From Kiloniella majae (GTDB taxonomy: Bacteria; Pseudomonadota; Alphaproteobacteria; Kiloniellales; Kiloniellaceae), in assembly GCF_002118315.1 (NCBI RefSeq), contig NZ_MTSZ01000001.1, positions 620,001 through 684,000 of the forward strand: a stretch of DNA of 64,000 nucleotides. The letters are read 5' to 3'. The notes beneath the pieces were generated by a model that saw nothing but the letters and a program-made list of their open reading frames with translations, made no database searches and was not told the origin of the DNA. Made by a program: the position numbers and the translations under genes. Below, piece by piece: positions 1 to 9,360 of the stretch; position 1 is the stretch's first letter; every line of letters begins with the position of its first letter.

Positions 1-42
1 TATAATGTAATATGAAAACTCATTAACGAAGAGAACAAAGCC

Positions 43-948
43 ATGAGCCTCTTTTCAGAAAAACTTCTCCGTACTTTTTGCAAGGTCGTGGAACACGGTG
101 GATTTTCCGGTGCACAATATGACCTCGGCATAAGCCAACCAGCCATTAGCAATCATATCCGTGATCTGGAAATCATCCTGGGCTATCGCTTGTGTGAACG
201 GGGACGAAGCGGCTTTCACTTAACGGATAGAGGACAACAAACTTATGAGAGATGCCGAAAAATGCTGATCCAGTTTGAGGACTTCGAAAGTGATCTCCTT
301 GGATTACGAAACACCTTGAAAGGATCATTACGAATTGGCGTAGTAGATGCACACCTGACAAACCCTGCTCTTCCCATCAGCACAGCAATAAATAATTTTT
401 TCGACAGAGAAAATGATATCCAGTTTCAGTTTCATGTCGCACCGCCTAATGAACTTGAGCTGGAGCTCATCAACGGTACTCTACACCTTGCCATCGGCCC
501 TTTTACGCAAAAAATCGAAGGCCTCAGTTATCAGTATTTGTCTTCAGAACATCATTCTCTCTATTGCGGTACGTCACATCCTCTTTTCAACGCCTCTTCC
601 GATAAGATCACCCCGCAGATAATAGAAGACCATCAACTCTGTCTGCGCAGCTACAATACCCATTCCGGTCTGGAGTTGTTGAAAGGCAAAGGTCAGACCG
701 CACTGGTTTCCAATATGGAAGCACAGGCCAGCCTGATCCTAAGCGGAAAATTCCTGGGGGCTTTACCCGACCACTATGCAAAGAGATGGGTAGCTCGGGG
801 AGACCTAAAAGCTCTGAAACATAAAGATTTGAGCTGGACGTCAGACTTTCATCTCGCAACACGACAATCCCCTGCTCAACGAGAAATCATAAAACTTTTT
901 ACACAGGATTTTTTAAATCTAATCCCCCTAGAAACATCACCCGATTAA
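43..948 (+). CDS. LysR family transcriptional regulator
   Basis: Predicted 301-residue LysR-type regulator. Residues about 5-63 form the N-terminal winged helix-turn-helix, with the usual run of small residues, SQPAISNHIRDLE recognition helix and a following linker helix; about 92-295 is the periplasmic-binding-protein-like effector domain. The ATG is preceded by a GAAGAGA-type ribosome site and a TATAAT box lies at positions 1-6. The gene ends one base before the stop of a second, convergent LysR gene, so its own target is more likely to lie upstream, outside the window. The effector is unknown. Confidence 0.93.
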   Translation: MSLFSEKLLRTFCKVVEHGGFSGAQYDLGISQPAISNHIRDLEIILGYRLCERGRSGFHLTDRGQQTYERCRKMLIQFEDFESDLLGLRNTLKGSLRIGVVDAHLTNPALPISTAINNFFDRENDIQFQFHVAPPNELELELINGTLHLAIGPFTQKIEGLSYQYLSSEHHSLYCGTSHPLFNASSDKITPQIIEDHQLCLRSYNTHSGLELLKGKGQTALVSNMEAQASLILSGKFLGALPDHYAKRWVARGDLKALKHKDLSWTSDFHLATRQSPAQREIIKLFTQDFLNLIPLETSPD

Positions 949-949
949 A

Positions 950-1831
950 CTATTCTGCGACAATAACTTCGCCATTGCGGAACATTTGAAGCAGAAGATT
1001 AATCCGATGGTCTCCCTTGAACTCTGGCCGATGCACCAACGCAATATTGATCTCTGCATTTCCGCCTTCCAAAGGAAAGACCGCAGCTCTGTTCTCCAAC
1101 TCGAAACTCTCAACGATGGACCGTGGCAAAACAGAAGCACAGAGCCCCGCTTTGATACAGGCGAGAATACCGTCCAGTGTCGAAATCTCCATCATCCTGG
1201 GGGCGGTTAGATTTTGTGCCCGATACCAGTCAATTGCAAAATTGCGATAGCCACAGCCTTCCTGAATCAAAACCATGATTGGCAATTCCAGCGCCTGTTC
1301 CAGTCTGGTTAGGCCTTTTGGCGCAATGTAAACCAATGGCTCGGTAAAAAGCATATGCGTTGTTAAGTTATCCTGATCTGTACTGCGTTTTCGACGATCA
1401 ACCACAACCGCCGCATCCAGACGACATTCATTCACCGCGTTATTGAGAAAGCCTGAGACCCCGGTATCCACAGAGATTTCTGCATCCGGATGAAAACGAC
1501 GGTATTCCGTGATAAAGCGTGGCAACAGATGAGATGCCTGCGTATCCACAAACCCCATTCGGATATGACCGACATCCCCGGGGTTTACCGCTCCCTTTGC
1601 TGCCCGTTCCAAAGTCAGCATGGCATTGGCATACTCCAACAGCTTCTCTGCCTCATGCGTCGGCACCAAACGACGATGTGCCCGCAGGAAAAGCGAAACA
1701 CCCAGCTCGTTTTCCAGCTTTCGAATACGAGCCGTCACATTGGGCTGTACTGTATTCAAACTTTCTGCCGCAGCCGTCACACTGCCCAGATCCATCACCA
1801 GTTTAAATGTACGTAATGCCGATAAGTCCAT
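950..1831 (-). CDS. LysR family transcriptional regulator, divergent from a LysE exporter
   Basis: Predicted 293-residue LysR-type regulator when started at the ATG at 1831 (MDLSALRTF), which aligns with the normal beginning of the family's DNA-binding domain; an in-frame ATG at 1867 would add 12 residues that do not look like the family. Helix-turn-helix at about residues 1-60 (TVQPNVTARIRKLE), effector-binding domain from about 85. It is transcribed away from the LysE-family exporter starting at 2054, the usual arrangement of an exporter and its amino-acid-sensing LysR activator; that functional link is inference. Confidence 0.93.
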   Translation of the reverse strand: MDLSALRTFKLVMDLGSVTAAAESLNTVQPNVTARIRKLENELGVSLFLRAHRRLVPTHEAEKLLEYANAMLTLERAAKGAVNPGDVGHIRMGFVDTQASHLLPRFITEYRRFHPDAEISVDTGVSGFLNNAVNECRLDAAVVVDRRKRSTDQDNLTTHMLFTEPLVYIAPKGLTRLEQALELPIMVLIQEGCGYRNFAIDWYRAQNLTAPRMMEISTLDGILACIKAGLCASVLPRSIVESFELENRAAVFPLEGGNAEINIALVHRPEFKGDHRINLLLQMFRNGEVIVAE

Positions 1832-2053
1832 CTTTGCCGATCCCATAAAATCAATAGTTCGCATCATTATTTTTTATTTATTAATAAAAACAAACTATTT
1901 TTTTTGATTTTATTTTTATTGTTAACTTTCTTCTGTTCAGCCTTCGTTAAAAAATCATCCCTGAAAAAGAGATACCAGAAGCTTGAGTCAACACAGAACA
2001 ACTGGTCCGGATCACAATTGGGCCAACTAAAGAAAGTTTATCAGGAGCCCGTA

Positions 2054-2764
2054 ATGACCTTTGAAATCTGGATCGCCTTTGTTTTTGCCGCGAGCGCAAA
2101 TATTCTCGCCCCCGGTCCCGCGATTGTGCTTGCGATCAGAAACGGTTTGTCATTGGGGATGGGAAAAACAATCTATTCAACCCTAGGCAATGTTGTAGCC
2201 ATTGGCTGTGTTGGCCTCGCTGTTACACTTGGCTTAGGGGCAATCATAACGACAGAACCAAAAATCCTTTCCGTTCTGCGGGTTCTGGGCGGTAGCTACC
2301 TACTCTGGCTCGCCTATCAGAACTGGCAAAGGGGCATGATCTCGCTTGACCATCTTTCCCTGGATGACGAGAACGCAACAGATACTACGGGGGATGCCGG
2401 AGCCGACACCGATTGCATCCACCGTTCCTCTGCGTCATCACGTCAAAGCCAGAGATCTGCCCCTTATCTTTTCCGCCAATCTCTGCTGGTTGGTCTGACA
2501 AATCCAAAGATGATTATCTTCCTGCTTGCCCTCTTCCCACTCTTTCTAAATACAGAGGTCGCAACCACACCACAGCTCCTGCTCATGACAGGAACCTTTA
2601 TGGGGCTATCCTTTCTCTCTCTCAGTGCCTTTGCCTATACCGCCGTCAAGCTATCTCGCCTGATCCGAAAACCGGCAACTGTCACCTTTATCAACAAGTT
2701 CATCGCCCTCATCTTTTTCGGCTTTGGTTCCAGCCTCATCTATTTCGGCATGACAACGATATAA
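2054..2764 (+). CDS. LysE family amino-acid/metabolite exporter
   Basis: Predicted 236-residue inner-membrane exporter of the LysE/RhtB family with about six membrane helices. The signature ILAPGPAIVLAIRNG follows the first helix, and NPKMIIF precedes the fourth. The start chosen is the ATG at 2054, preceded by AGGAG at 2043-2047; the reading frame is open further upstream but that part is polar and lacks family features. The central loop carries an unusually long Asp/Ser-rich insert (about residues 105-135). The substrate is unknown; the divergent LysR gene is its likely regulator. Confidence 0.9.
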   Translation: MTFEIWIAFVFAASANILAPGPAIVLAIRNGLSLGMGKTIYSTLGNVVAIGCVGLAVTLGLGAIITTEPKILSVLRVLGGSYLLWLAYQNWQRGMISLDHLSLDDENATDTTGDAGADTDCIHRSSASSRQSQRSAPYLFRQSLLVGLTNPKMIIFLLALFPLFLNTEVATTPQLLLMTGTFMGLSFLSLSAFAYTAVKLSRLIRKPATVTFINKFIALIFFGFGSSLIYFGMTTI

Positions 2765-2910
2765 TTTTTCGTTCTTTTTGTTCCGGTACAATTCAGCCTC
2801 AAACCTAAGGTATGATCGCTTTATCTTGAAACATTTTCCCGGATGGTGTTTGCTGAATTCAAAAGCTAGGAAAAATAAGGCGTTCGATTGCGATAGGGAG
2901 AGGCAAAATC

Positions 2911-3906
2911 ATGCCAGCAATAAACGGGAAAAACAGTACCTCGCGCTACAGAAATGCCCTACCTCAACTCAAAGGGGGCATATTTCTTACCGATGCTGGA
3001 ATAGAGACGGATTTAATTTTTAATCGCGAAATCCCGATTAAAGCTTTTGCCGCACATACTCTTTTGCCCGATGAAAAAGGTCGCGCGGCACTGACGGATT
3101 ATTATTTGGGTTTTCTATCTCTCGCGCAACAAATGAACACTGGTTTCATCCTTGATGGACAAACATGGAAAGCGCATGCTCATTGGGCTGATGACCTTGG
3201 GGAAGACATTAACACCATTGAATCAGCAAACCGGGATTCTATTGCTTACATTGCAGATTTACGTGAAATGCGGGCCCAAAAAAACCAGCACCCCATCGTA
3301 TTAAACGCATCACTCGGCCCGCGCGGTGATGCCTATGCTCCGGACTATCAAATTTCAGTAAAAGAAGCCGAAGACTATCATGCTCAACAGGTAAACTGGC
3401 TTGCCACAACCGCTGTCGATATGCTTACCGCTGCGACTTTTACGCAGTCAGAAGAAGCGATCGGGGCCGTACGTGCCGCACAAAAAGCAGAGATACCCAT
3501 CGCAATTTCTTTTACGGTCGAAACAGATGGCTTACTCCCTACCGGGCAATCGCTTGCTGATGCCATTGATCAGGTTGACCGGGAAACCAACTCGCAGGCG
3601 ATTTATTTCATGATCAACTGCGCACATCCTGACCACTTCCCTAACGATTTGTCAGACAGAAATTTGAGGGATCATAACTGGGCAAAAAGAATAAAAGGCA
3701 TCCGCTGTAATGCATCCCGGATGAGCCATGCAGAACTGGATAATTGTGAGACACTTGATGCTGGAAACCCCAGCGAGTTGGCCCAACAATATCAGGAAAT
3801 CTATGCCAGAATGCCGTGGCTCAATATTTTTGGTGGTTGCTGTGGTTCAGACCTGCGTCACGTGACGGAAATCGCGCGCTCAATCCTGCCTGATCCCGGC
3901 ACATAA
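2911..3906 (+). CDS. homocysteine S-methyltransferase family protein
   Basis: Predicted 331-residue cytoplasmic methyltransferase. The family fold is shown by LTDAGIETDLIFN near the N-terminus and by three zinc-ligand cysteines in the usual places, one in INCAHP and a pair in GGCCG near the C-terminus. Members transfer a methyl group from S-methylmethionine, betaine or a related donor to homocysteine to give methionine; which donor is used here cannot be read from the sequence. GGGAGAGG just upstream of the ATG is a good ribosome site. It stands alone, and no SAM-type riboswitch was recognised in the 146 bases before it. Confidence 0.9.
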   Translation: MPAINGKNSTSRYRNALPQLKGGIFLTDAGIETDLIFNREIPIKAFAAHTLLPDEKGRAALTDYYLGFLSLAQQMNTGFILDGQTWKAHAHWADDLGEDINTIESANRDSIAYIADLREMRAQKNQHPIVLNASLGPRGDAYAPDYQISVKEAEDYHAQQVNWLATTAVDMLTAATFTQSEEAIGAVRAAQKAEIPIAISFTVETDGLLPTGQSLADAIDQVDRETNSQAIYFMINCAHPDHFPNDLSDRNLRDHNWAKRIKGIRCNASRMSHAELDNCETLDAGNPSELAQQYQEIYARMPWLNIFGGCCGSDLRHVTEIARSILPDPGT

Positions 3907-3974
3907 TTACCTAACGGTTCCAGACTAGAAGGCGATATATTTTGTTTTGATAACTACTCCTGAGCGGACCAAAG

Positions 3975-4535
3975 TCATGCATCCGCAAGCGAGGGATAAA
4001 TAAACTCTTCAACGCCATCCAGACCCGCGCCAATATCAATAAATTGCCTTTTGAAAATCTTCAGATAATCAAGATTTTCCGTATTGCTATCCGGAATACG
4101 TTTTTCACAATCCAGTTCATTTTTTTGAAAAAGGATCATCGGGTTCCCCCCGTCACTATTCAGCAAGGGAAGGCCAACGCTTTCAAGACAAATGCTCAAC
4201 CCGTTTTGCATGACCTGTTCAACAACACCGACAATACCACACGGTTTATTCACAACCGTCCAAAGAGACTGTGATGCCTGTATTCTGCGATCTTTTCCAA
4301 CAAGGTCCAGATAATTCCCCCCCTTACATGCGTCCCCGAATTTTTCGCTCAGGTTCGACCCAAGCAGGCGGATCTTGATATAATCGTCCGAGATCATCTC
4401 GTAGATCATAAAATTGGGGAGTAATGACGGCACTTCTTCAGGGAGAAAACTATCACGCGACGGCGCATAACCATCGCGAGGTAAATCAAGCCAGTACCGA
4501 TAAAACTCTGCAGATTTCGGATGTCTAAAATCCAT
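3975..4535 (-). CDS. PAS_5 domain protein (paralogue 1)
   Basis: Predicted 186-residue protein of the PAS_5 family (PF07310 type), common in Rhodospirillales. Shared core: FYRYWLDLPRDG, PEEVPSLLPNFMIYE, IKIRLLGSNLSEKFGD, GGNYLDLV. The PAS fold implies ligand sensing, but no output domain is attached and the function is unknown. The start is placed at the ATG at 4535 (MDFRHPKS) because this aligns with the other two copies in the window (186, 187 and 185 residues); an upstream ATG at 4598 would add 21 unrelated residues. The ribosome site is weak. Confidence 0.85.
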   Translation of the reverse strand: MDFRHPKSAEFYRYWLDLPRDGYAPSRDSFLPEEVPSLLPNFMIYEMISDDYIKIRLLGSNLSEKFGDACKGGNYLDLVGKDRRIQASQSLWTVVNKPCGIVGVVEQVMQNGLSICLESVGLPLLNSDGGNPMILFQKNELDCEKRIPDSNTENLDYLKIFKRQFIDIGAGLDGVEEFIYPSLADA

Positions 4536-4870
4536 AAACAGCAACAGCCTTTTCTTATATTCACGCAAGCAAAGCAGCTTCCAGAACAGGAGTTGCACTC
4601 TGGCTCAAACACCTTGTAAAAATAAGGATCGGGAAATCACCAAAACCGGAACTGAAAACGACAGACAGGATCATGCCCGTGTCGGTTGACTTTAATCAAG
4701 GACTATCTTGATGATTTCACTGCTGTTTTGAAAATAACCAAAAACAGAATCTAGTTACGATATAAAATTACACAAACAGGTTAATTTCATACACAAAATT
4801 ACTCATCCTATTCAACACAAAGTCATTGTAAATGAAAGAAAAATTACAACAGAACGATTCCAGTTGCGAA

Positions 4871-5434
4871 TCAATCTCTGAACTCGGAAACCCCGGCCCC
4901 GAGATCGAAAAAGGTTCGTTCAAAAACCCGAACATATTTCAATAAACGATTTTTTTTATCATCAAGCTGGTGCTGATCTATCAATGAGACATCATCCTGA
5001 TCCCGGCTGATCTCATTATTCTGAAACAGGATAAGCGGATGCCCACCTTCAATGTTTGAAATGGGTAAACCGACAGCCTCAATAGAGGCTATCCGACCAG
5101 ACATAAGTTCCTGTTCCAAAAGCACGTGCATCCCGCAAGGCTTCTCAACCTGCGACCACAAAGCTGCCGATGCACTTGGCTTGCGATGTTCTTCGACCAC
5201 ATCCAGATAGTTAGTCCCCGTTCGGTGGCCGCCAAACCGTTCTTCAACCGTCGACCCAATGAGCCTTATCCTGATAAAATCGTGGGATACCAGTTCATAA
5301 ACCAGCATTGTGGAAAGAAGGCTTGGAATTTCTTCCGGCTTGAAACTACTTTTATCCGGTAAAATTCCTGTCCTTGGCAAATTATGCCAATAATCATAAA
5401 AGGCCTGATTTTTAGAGTGTCTGAATTCAATCAA
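4871..5434 (-). CDS. PAS_5 domain protein (paralogue 2), TTG start
   Basis: Predicted 187-residue single-domain PAS_5 protein with the same landmarks as the neighbour at 3975-4535: FYDYWHNLPRTG, PEEIPSLLSTMLVYE, IRIRLIGSTVEERFGG and a conserved FDLGAGV end. It begins with TTG at 5434, with an AAAGGCG ribosome site just before it; no ATG lies in a position matching the family. The two genes are 335 bases apart in the same orientation, probably an old tandem duplication. The role is unknown. Confidence 0.87.
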   Translation of the reverse strand: MIEFRHSKNQAFYDYWHNLPRTGILPDKSSFKPEEIPSLLSTMLVYELVSHDFIRIRLIGSTVEERFGGHRTGTNYLDVVEEHRKPSASAALWSQVEKPCGMHVLLEQELMSGRIASIEAVGLPISNIEGGHPLILFQNNEISRDQDDVSLIDQHQLDDKKNRLLKYVRVFERTFFDLGAGVSEFRD

Positions 5435-5732
5435 CGCCTTTGTGCCTTTCTATTTCACTCGCAAGCATCGTTCCAGTCGAGGGACCTGAGCCCAGAAAAG
5501 TATTAAACCCGGAAACCAGAACAGAGATATAAAAACACAAACGAAATAGTTAATAAAGTGTTAACAAATTTTTTGCTTACATTACATTCTATGGGAGAAA
5601 TTAGATCGCAATTTTACAGAAACCACGAAAAAAGAGAAAAATTTATTCTTAACCAATGAAATAATTTTACCAAAGGTTCCTCATAAGGGATAAATAAAAT
5701 GCCCCCTATTCCTTTGAAGAAAAAATTCCCCA

Positions 5733-5951
5733 ATGAGACAATCTCTAAGACAAAAAATCATCGAAGTCTGCGACCTAAAGATGGAGAAAAAGGGTGAAAC
5801 CGTTGGCCTTTCTTTCTACGCTTTTTTTGCGAATAGGAACGACGACCCTGATCTCTTGATGGAAGCTGCCACATGGTGGATACAGACTCATAAACTTGAC
5901 CATTTTGAAAAAGCCAAGAAGATCAAAGAGATGGTTTTAAGCGGTAAATAA
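5733..5951 (+). CDS. small DUF6500-like protein
   Basis: Predicted 72-residue soluble protein, highly charged, with the compact motif VGLSFYAFFANRNDDPDLLMEAATWWI followed by a lysine-rich C-terminal helix. From memory this matches the DUF6500 family of short proteobacterial proteins; that assignment is recollection, not a search. The function is unknown. It lies directly upstream of the broken shikimate-kinase-like gene, with 67 bases between, and may have shared its transcript. Confidence 0.75.
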   Translation: MRQSLRQKIIEVCDLKMEKKGETVGLSFYAFFANRNDDPDLLMEAATWWIQTHKLDHFEKAKKIKEMVLSGK

Positions 5952-6018
5952 TCAATAGATCGTCAGTAAATAGCCCCGAAATAGTTAGTAAATAATCAGG
6001 GAAGAGAAAGCAAATACA

Positions 6019-6565
6019 ATCAAGATTAAGCACCTATACCTGATTGGCCCCGGTGGTGTTGGCAAGACAACCGTCGGTACGATTGCTGCCCGACGCCTGA
6101 ACCTTCCCTTGATTGATCTGGATACAGAATTCTGTGAAGGCATAAACAATATCGGGCAGTACATTCGTAATAATGGTTACGAAAAGTATGTCATCGAAAA
6201 TTCCAGACTGTTTACAAAGCAGCTTTCCATCCAGACACGACCATCGCTTTTTGTTTTATCCTCGGGCTTTCTCGCAACAGATACGTCACCGGAAACTCTG
6301 GCGCGCAACCAAAAACACATAAGACAAAGCGGTACGTCTATCTTGCTATTACCAAGTCTGGTTCCAGCAGAGGCTGCAGAGATTGTCTCCACGCGCCAAA
6401 TGCAACGGGGTTTAGGTTTAACCCCCGCGACAGAAACGGCAAAATACCTGAGCCGTATCAGTACCTATCAAAATTTTGCCGACCATCAGATTGTGTCCAA
6501 TAAAAAAACCTGAGGAGATAGCACAAGAAGTGTGCGAACTCATACGATCCTTAAAGCTGGGATAA
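6019..6565 (+). pseudogene. broken shikimate-kinase-like P-loop kinase gene
   Basis: The frame from about 6019 reads HLYLIGPGGVGKTTVGTIAARRLNLPLIDLD, a P-loop and first Asp of the shikimate kinase type, then continues to a TGA at 6511-6513. No ATG, GTG or TTG precedes the P-loop: the frame opens at 5992 and offers only ATA, ATC, ATT or CTG. At the 3' end a run of seven A (6502-6508) precedes the early stop; with one A fewer the frame continues as KKPEEIAQEVCELIRSLKLG to a TAA at 6563-6565, a normal C-terminal helix for the family. A lost start and a homopolymer frameshift together suggest a pseudogene. A sequencing error in the A run is possible, but it would not restore the start. Confidence 0.75.
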
Positions 6566-6809
6566 TTTAAACGGCATGATTTAATTTGGTATGGATTTTC
6601 TGTATCAGCCTGCCCTCTAGACATTAACTTTAACTCAGAGCAAGCCAATTCACCCTATCTTTTGCGTTCCCCGCTTTTGATACACATCAGAGCACCGAAA
6701 AGCATCTCTGGTTAAACTTATGCCTTCAAGACAAGCAATAGTATCCCTGCGTTGAAAGGCTGTGCGCAGCCGTTGAGCATTATGTGCGAATAAAATCAGG
6801 CCAAATACA

Positions 6810-7532
6810 ATGACACTGGAACATGAGCATTCAACAGAGGCCATTCGGAAACGTTTTGCCAAAGGTCACAAAGCAAGTTACCTGCAAGATTGGGTCTATG
6901 GCAGTATTGATGGCGCCGTTACCACCTTTGCCGTTGTATCCGGGGTGATCGGCGCACAACTGTCTGTACGGGTCATTCTTATACTCGGCGTTGCCAACTT
7001 ACTAGCCGATGGCTTTTCCATGGCAGCGGGCAATTACAGTGCAACCAAATCTGAACTGGATGACACAGAACGCCTGCGAGCCATTGAACGAAAGCATATA
7101 AAACAGGTCCCAGAGGGGGAGCGCGAAGAAATCCGACAAATCCTGTCAGCAAAAGGACTAAGCGGATCAACACTGGAAGAAGCCACAGATGCCATAACAT
7201 CAAATGAAGAGCTTTGGATTAACACCATGATTACGGAGGAATATGGCATCTCCCCAACCTCACGGGCTCCGCTAAAATCTGCACTATCAACATTTGGCGC
7301 ATTTTTTATCGCAGGCGCAATTCCCTTGCTGCCCTTTATCTTTTCTCTGCCCAATGCCTTTACACTTGCCTGTGGCATGACAGCTTTGGCGTTCTTCATC
7401 ACAGGCATGATCAAAAGTCGCTGGTCGCTGGCCCCGTGGTGGCGTTCCGGTACAGAAACACTTTTGATAGGTGGCTTGGCCGCTGCTGTTTCTTACGGAG
7501 TTGGATATCTATTACGCGGTATTGTTGACTAA
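6810..7532 (+). CDS. VIT1/CCC1 family metal transporter
   Basis: Predicted 240-residue membrane protein of the vacuolar-iron-transporter family, which moves Fe2+ or Mn2+ across membranes. The two family blocks are clear: QDWVYGSIDGAVTTFAVVSGVIGA in the first helix region (about residues 27-50) and ADGFSMAAGNY in the second, followed by a charged cytosolic metal-binding loop (about 80-125, many Glu) and three further helices. In bacteria these usually detoxify metal by export or storage. No Fur-type palindrome was seen in the 240 bases before it. Confidence 0.92.
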   Translation: MTLEHEHSTEAIRKRFAKGHKASYLQDWVYGSIDGAVTTFAVVSGVIGAQLSVRVILILGVANLLADGFSMAAGNYSATKSELDDTERLRAIERKHIKQVPEGEREEIRQILSAKGLSGSTLEEATDAITSNEELWINTMITEEYGISPTSRAPLKSALSTFGAFFIAGAIPLLPFIFSLPNAFTLACGMTALAFFITGMIKSRWSLAPWWRSGTETLLIGGLAAAVSYGVGYLLRGIVD

Positions 7533-7557
7533 TTCTTATGTTTAGACTTGATATAGC

Positions 7558-8511
7558 TTAGGCTTTAACTGCTCGCCGGTAAGCTCCGGGACCTTGATTA
7601 AATTGTCGTTTAAAACGACTGGAAAATGACGGTGTTGATGCGTACCCGCAAAGTTCAGCAACGCTATCGATTGAATAATCGGTGCTGGAAAGTAAAAATC
7701 GGGCTCTCATTAACCGCCAAAGCGTAAGATATTCGATCGGCGGCAAGCCAACCATTCGTGTAAAATAATCAGCAAAACGTGCCCGAGACATCCCCGCCAC
7801 CTCAGCAAGAGAACTTACTTTCCACGCCTTTTCCGGGGTCTGATGGATCGCATTTAATGCTTTGGACAGTTGGATATCCGAAAGGGCAGCAATAAAACCT
7901 TTATGAGTATGTTCTGGATCTAAAGACAATCGACGAACCAGTTGAATGAAAATAATTTCTAGCAGGCGTGATAAAATGCCGTTCCCGCCCTGCCCCGTAA
8001 GCTCAGCCTCTAGCTTTAACAATTGTAACGTCCCAGACATCCAGGGTTCTGAACCAAGATTCTTTTGATTAAGAACCAACAACGAAGGAAGGTTAATTAA
8101 AACCGGATGATCAATATCCTCGTCAAATTGACAAAAACCACAGAGAAGCCGGCACCTCCCTTCACCGCTACCATAAACAAAAGCCCCGTCAGCAAAATGC
8201 CCCTGCTCCATAGCTTTGGCCAAAGCTATGCGACGTGAATAATGATAAGTCTCGTTATGAGAAATAACCTGCGCCACACCATCCGGAACTAAAACAAGAT
8301 CCCCTTCGTTCAATAATTGAGGTTCCATCCCATCTGGCGTTAACCAGCACGTTCCCTGCAAAACCAAATGAAACCGGATGCGACGCTGTTCATGGGGTAA
8401 CTCAATTGCATAAGGACCTTTGAAATCAGTTTTAAAATAAAGCTTACTACGAAGTCTTAACGTCGAGAAAACCTCGCTCAAAAGATCAGAATTTATATTT
8501 TGCGAAAGCAT
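7558..8511 (-). CDS. AraC family regulator with N-terminal cupin
   Basis: Predicted 317-residue regulator. An N-terminal cupin sensor (about residues 10-190, AraC_binding/cupin_6 type, with PHEQRRIRFHLVLQGTCWLTPDG) precedes two C-terminal helix-turn-helix motifs (about 215-315) ending in the typical CGYASTPSFSSRFKRQFNQGPGAYRR. It is divergent from the LysE-type exporter at 8648, and a GGATCA-N4-TGATCC palindrome lies between, so it likely controls that gene and itself. The inducer is unknown. Confidence 0.93.
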   Translation of the reverse strand: MLSQNINSDLLSEVFSTLRLRSKLYFKTDFKGPYAIELPHEQRRIRFHLVLQGTCWLTPDGMEPQLLNEGDLVLVPDGVAQVISHNETYHYSRRIALAKAMEQGHFADGAFVYGSGEGRCRLLCGFCQFDEDIDHPVLINLPSLLVLNQKNLGSEPWMSGTLQLLKLEAELTGQGGNGILSRLLEIIFIQLVRRLSLDPEHTHKGFIAALSDIQLSKALNAIHQTPEKAWKVSSLAEVAGMSRARFADYFTRMVGLPPIEYLTLWRLMRARFLLSSTDYSIDSVAELCGYASTPSFSSRFKRQFNQGPGAYRRAVKA

Positions 8512-8559
8512 ATTATTTGGAACACCAAAAAATGAGACGATTGAATAAAAATTAGAGAC

Positions 8560-8575
8560 GGATCAAAAGTGATCC
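8560..8575. promoter_or_regulatory. palindrome between AraC and LysE genes
   Basis: A perfect 6-bp inverted repeat, GGATCA-N4-TGATCC, lies between the divergent AraC and LysE genes. It is placed 49 bases from the regulator's start and 72 from the exporter's, which suits an operator; AraC proteins more often bind direct repeats, so the assignment is tentative. Confidence 0.4.
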
Positions 8576-8647
8576 TGCCTCTCTATACTGTCAAGCTAAG
8601 GCATCAAAAACTGCCCTGCATCATCCAATTCACAGGAAATATTTAGA

Positions 8648-9268
8648 ATGCCACTAGAGACCATACTTGCTATTTTTGGCTTTGCTTTTGTCACTTCAAT
8701 TTCCCCGGGACCAGGTAACTTCCTGCTCTTAACTTCCGGTGTTAACTTTGGCTTTATTCGCTCTATTCCTTTAATCTTGGGCATCAGCCTTGGTTTTTTG
8801 AGTATGGTATTCGCGATTGGACTTGGTTTTGGACAGATCTTAAAATCTTTTCCGCTATTATACAGTGGCCTTAAATATTGCTGTCTTGTTTATGTTCTCT
8901 GGCTTGCATGGAAAATTGCGACAAATAAATCATTGGGAAATGATGCCAGCAGTTCAGTGGATTCAAACGGATTTGATAGCCCCATCAGCTTTGTCCAAGC
9001 CGCCCTTTTGCAACTCCTAAATCCCAAAGCCTGGGCAGTATCACTGATTATTACCGTCAGTTACACCACACCCGAAAGTTACCTCAGCAGTTTAATTTTG
9101 CTCATTATTTTCTTTGCCATAGTTAATGTACCAAGTATTTCAATTTGGGCGTTATCAGGCACATTTCTGCGCCGTACACTTGTTCAGGGGAACCGCATTA
9201 TCATCTTTAACCGGATTATGGCACTACTGCTTATCGGTTCAATGATCCCTGTCGTTCTTAGTGCCTAA
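8648..9268 (+). CDS. LysE family translocator
   Basis: Predicted 206-residue, six-helix inner-membrane exporter. The N-terminal signature SISPGPGNFLLLTSGVNFG and NPKAWAVSL in the second half are diagnostic of the LysE/RhtB superfamily, which exports amino acids or related small molecules. Length is typical. It is divergent from the AraC-type regulator, unlike the LysE gene at 2054, which pairs with a LysR. The substrate cannot be predicted. Confidence 0.92.
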   Translation: MPLETILAIFGFAFVTSISPGPGNFLLLTSGVNFGFIRSIPLILGISLGFLSMVFAIGLGFGQILKSFPLLYSGLKYCCLVYVLWLAWKIATNKSLGNDASSSVDSNGFDSPISFVQAALLQLLNPKAWAVSLIITVSYTTPESYLSSLILLIIFFAIVNVPSISIWALSGTFLRRTLVQGNRIIIFNRIMALLLIGSMIPVVLSA

Positions 9269-9360
9269 AACAACTTCAAACAGTCGTTAGTATTTTCATT
9301 CCTTAAGTTTACCTAGATGTAAGGGCAATAACATCAAGCCGGACAACAAAAGCAAGACAC

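Noticed and set aside
2765-2910. Possible SAM riboswitch before the homocysteine methyltransferase gene
   Set aside because: The leader lacks the conserved core of the SAM riboswitch types I can recall and has no strong stems.
6650-6862. Short minus-strand frames around the VIT transporter start
   Set aside because: They overlap the true N-terminus of a conserved gene and have no homologous features.
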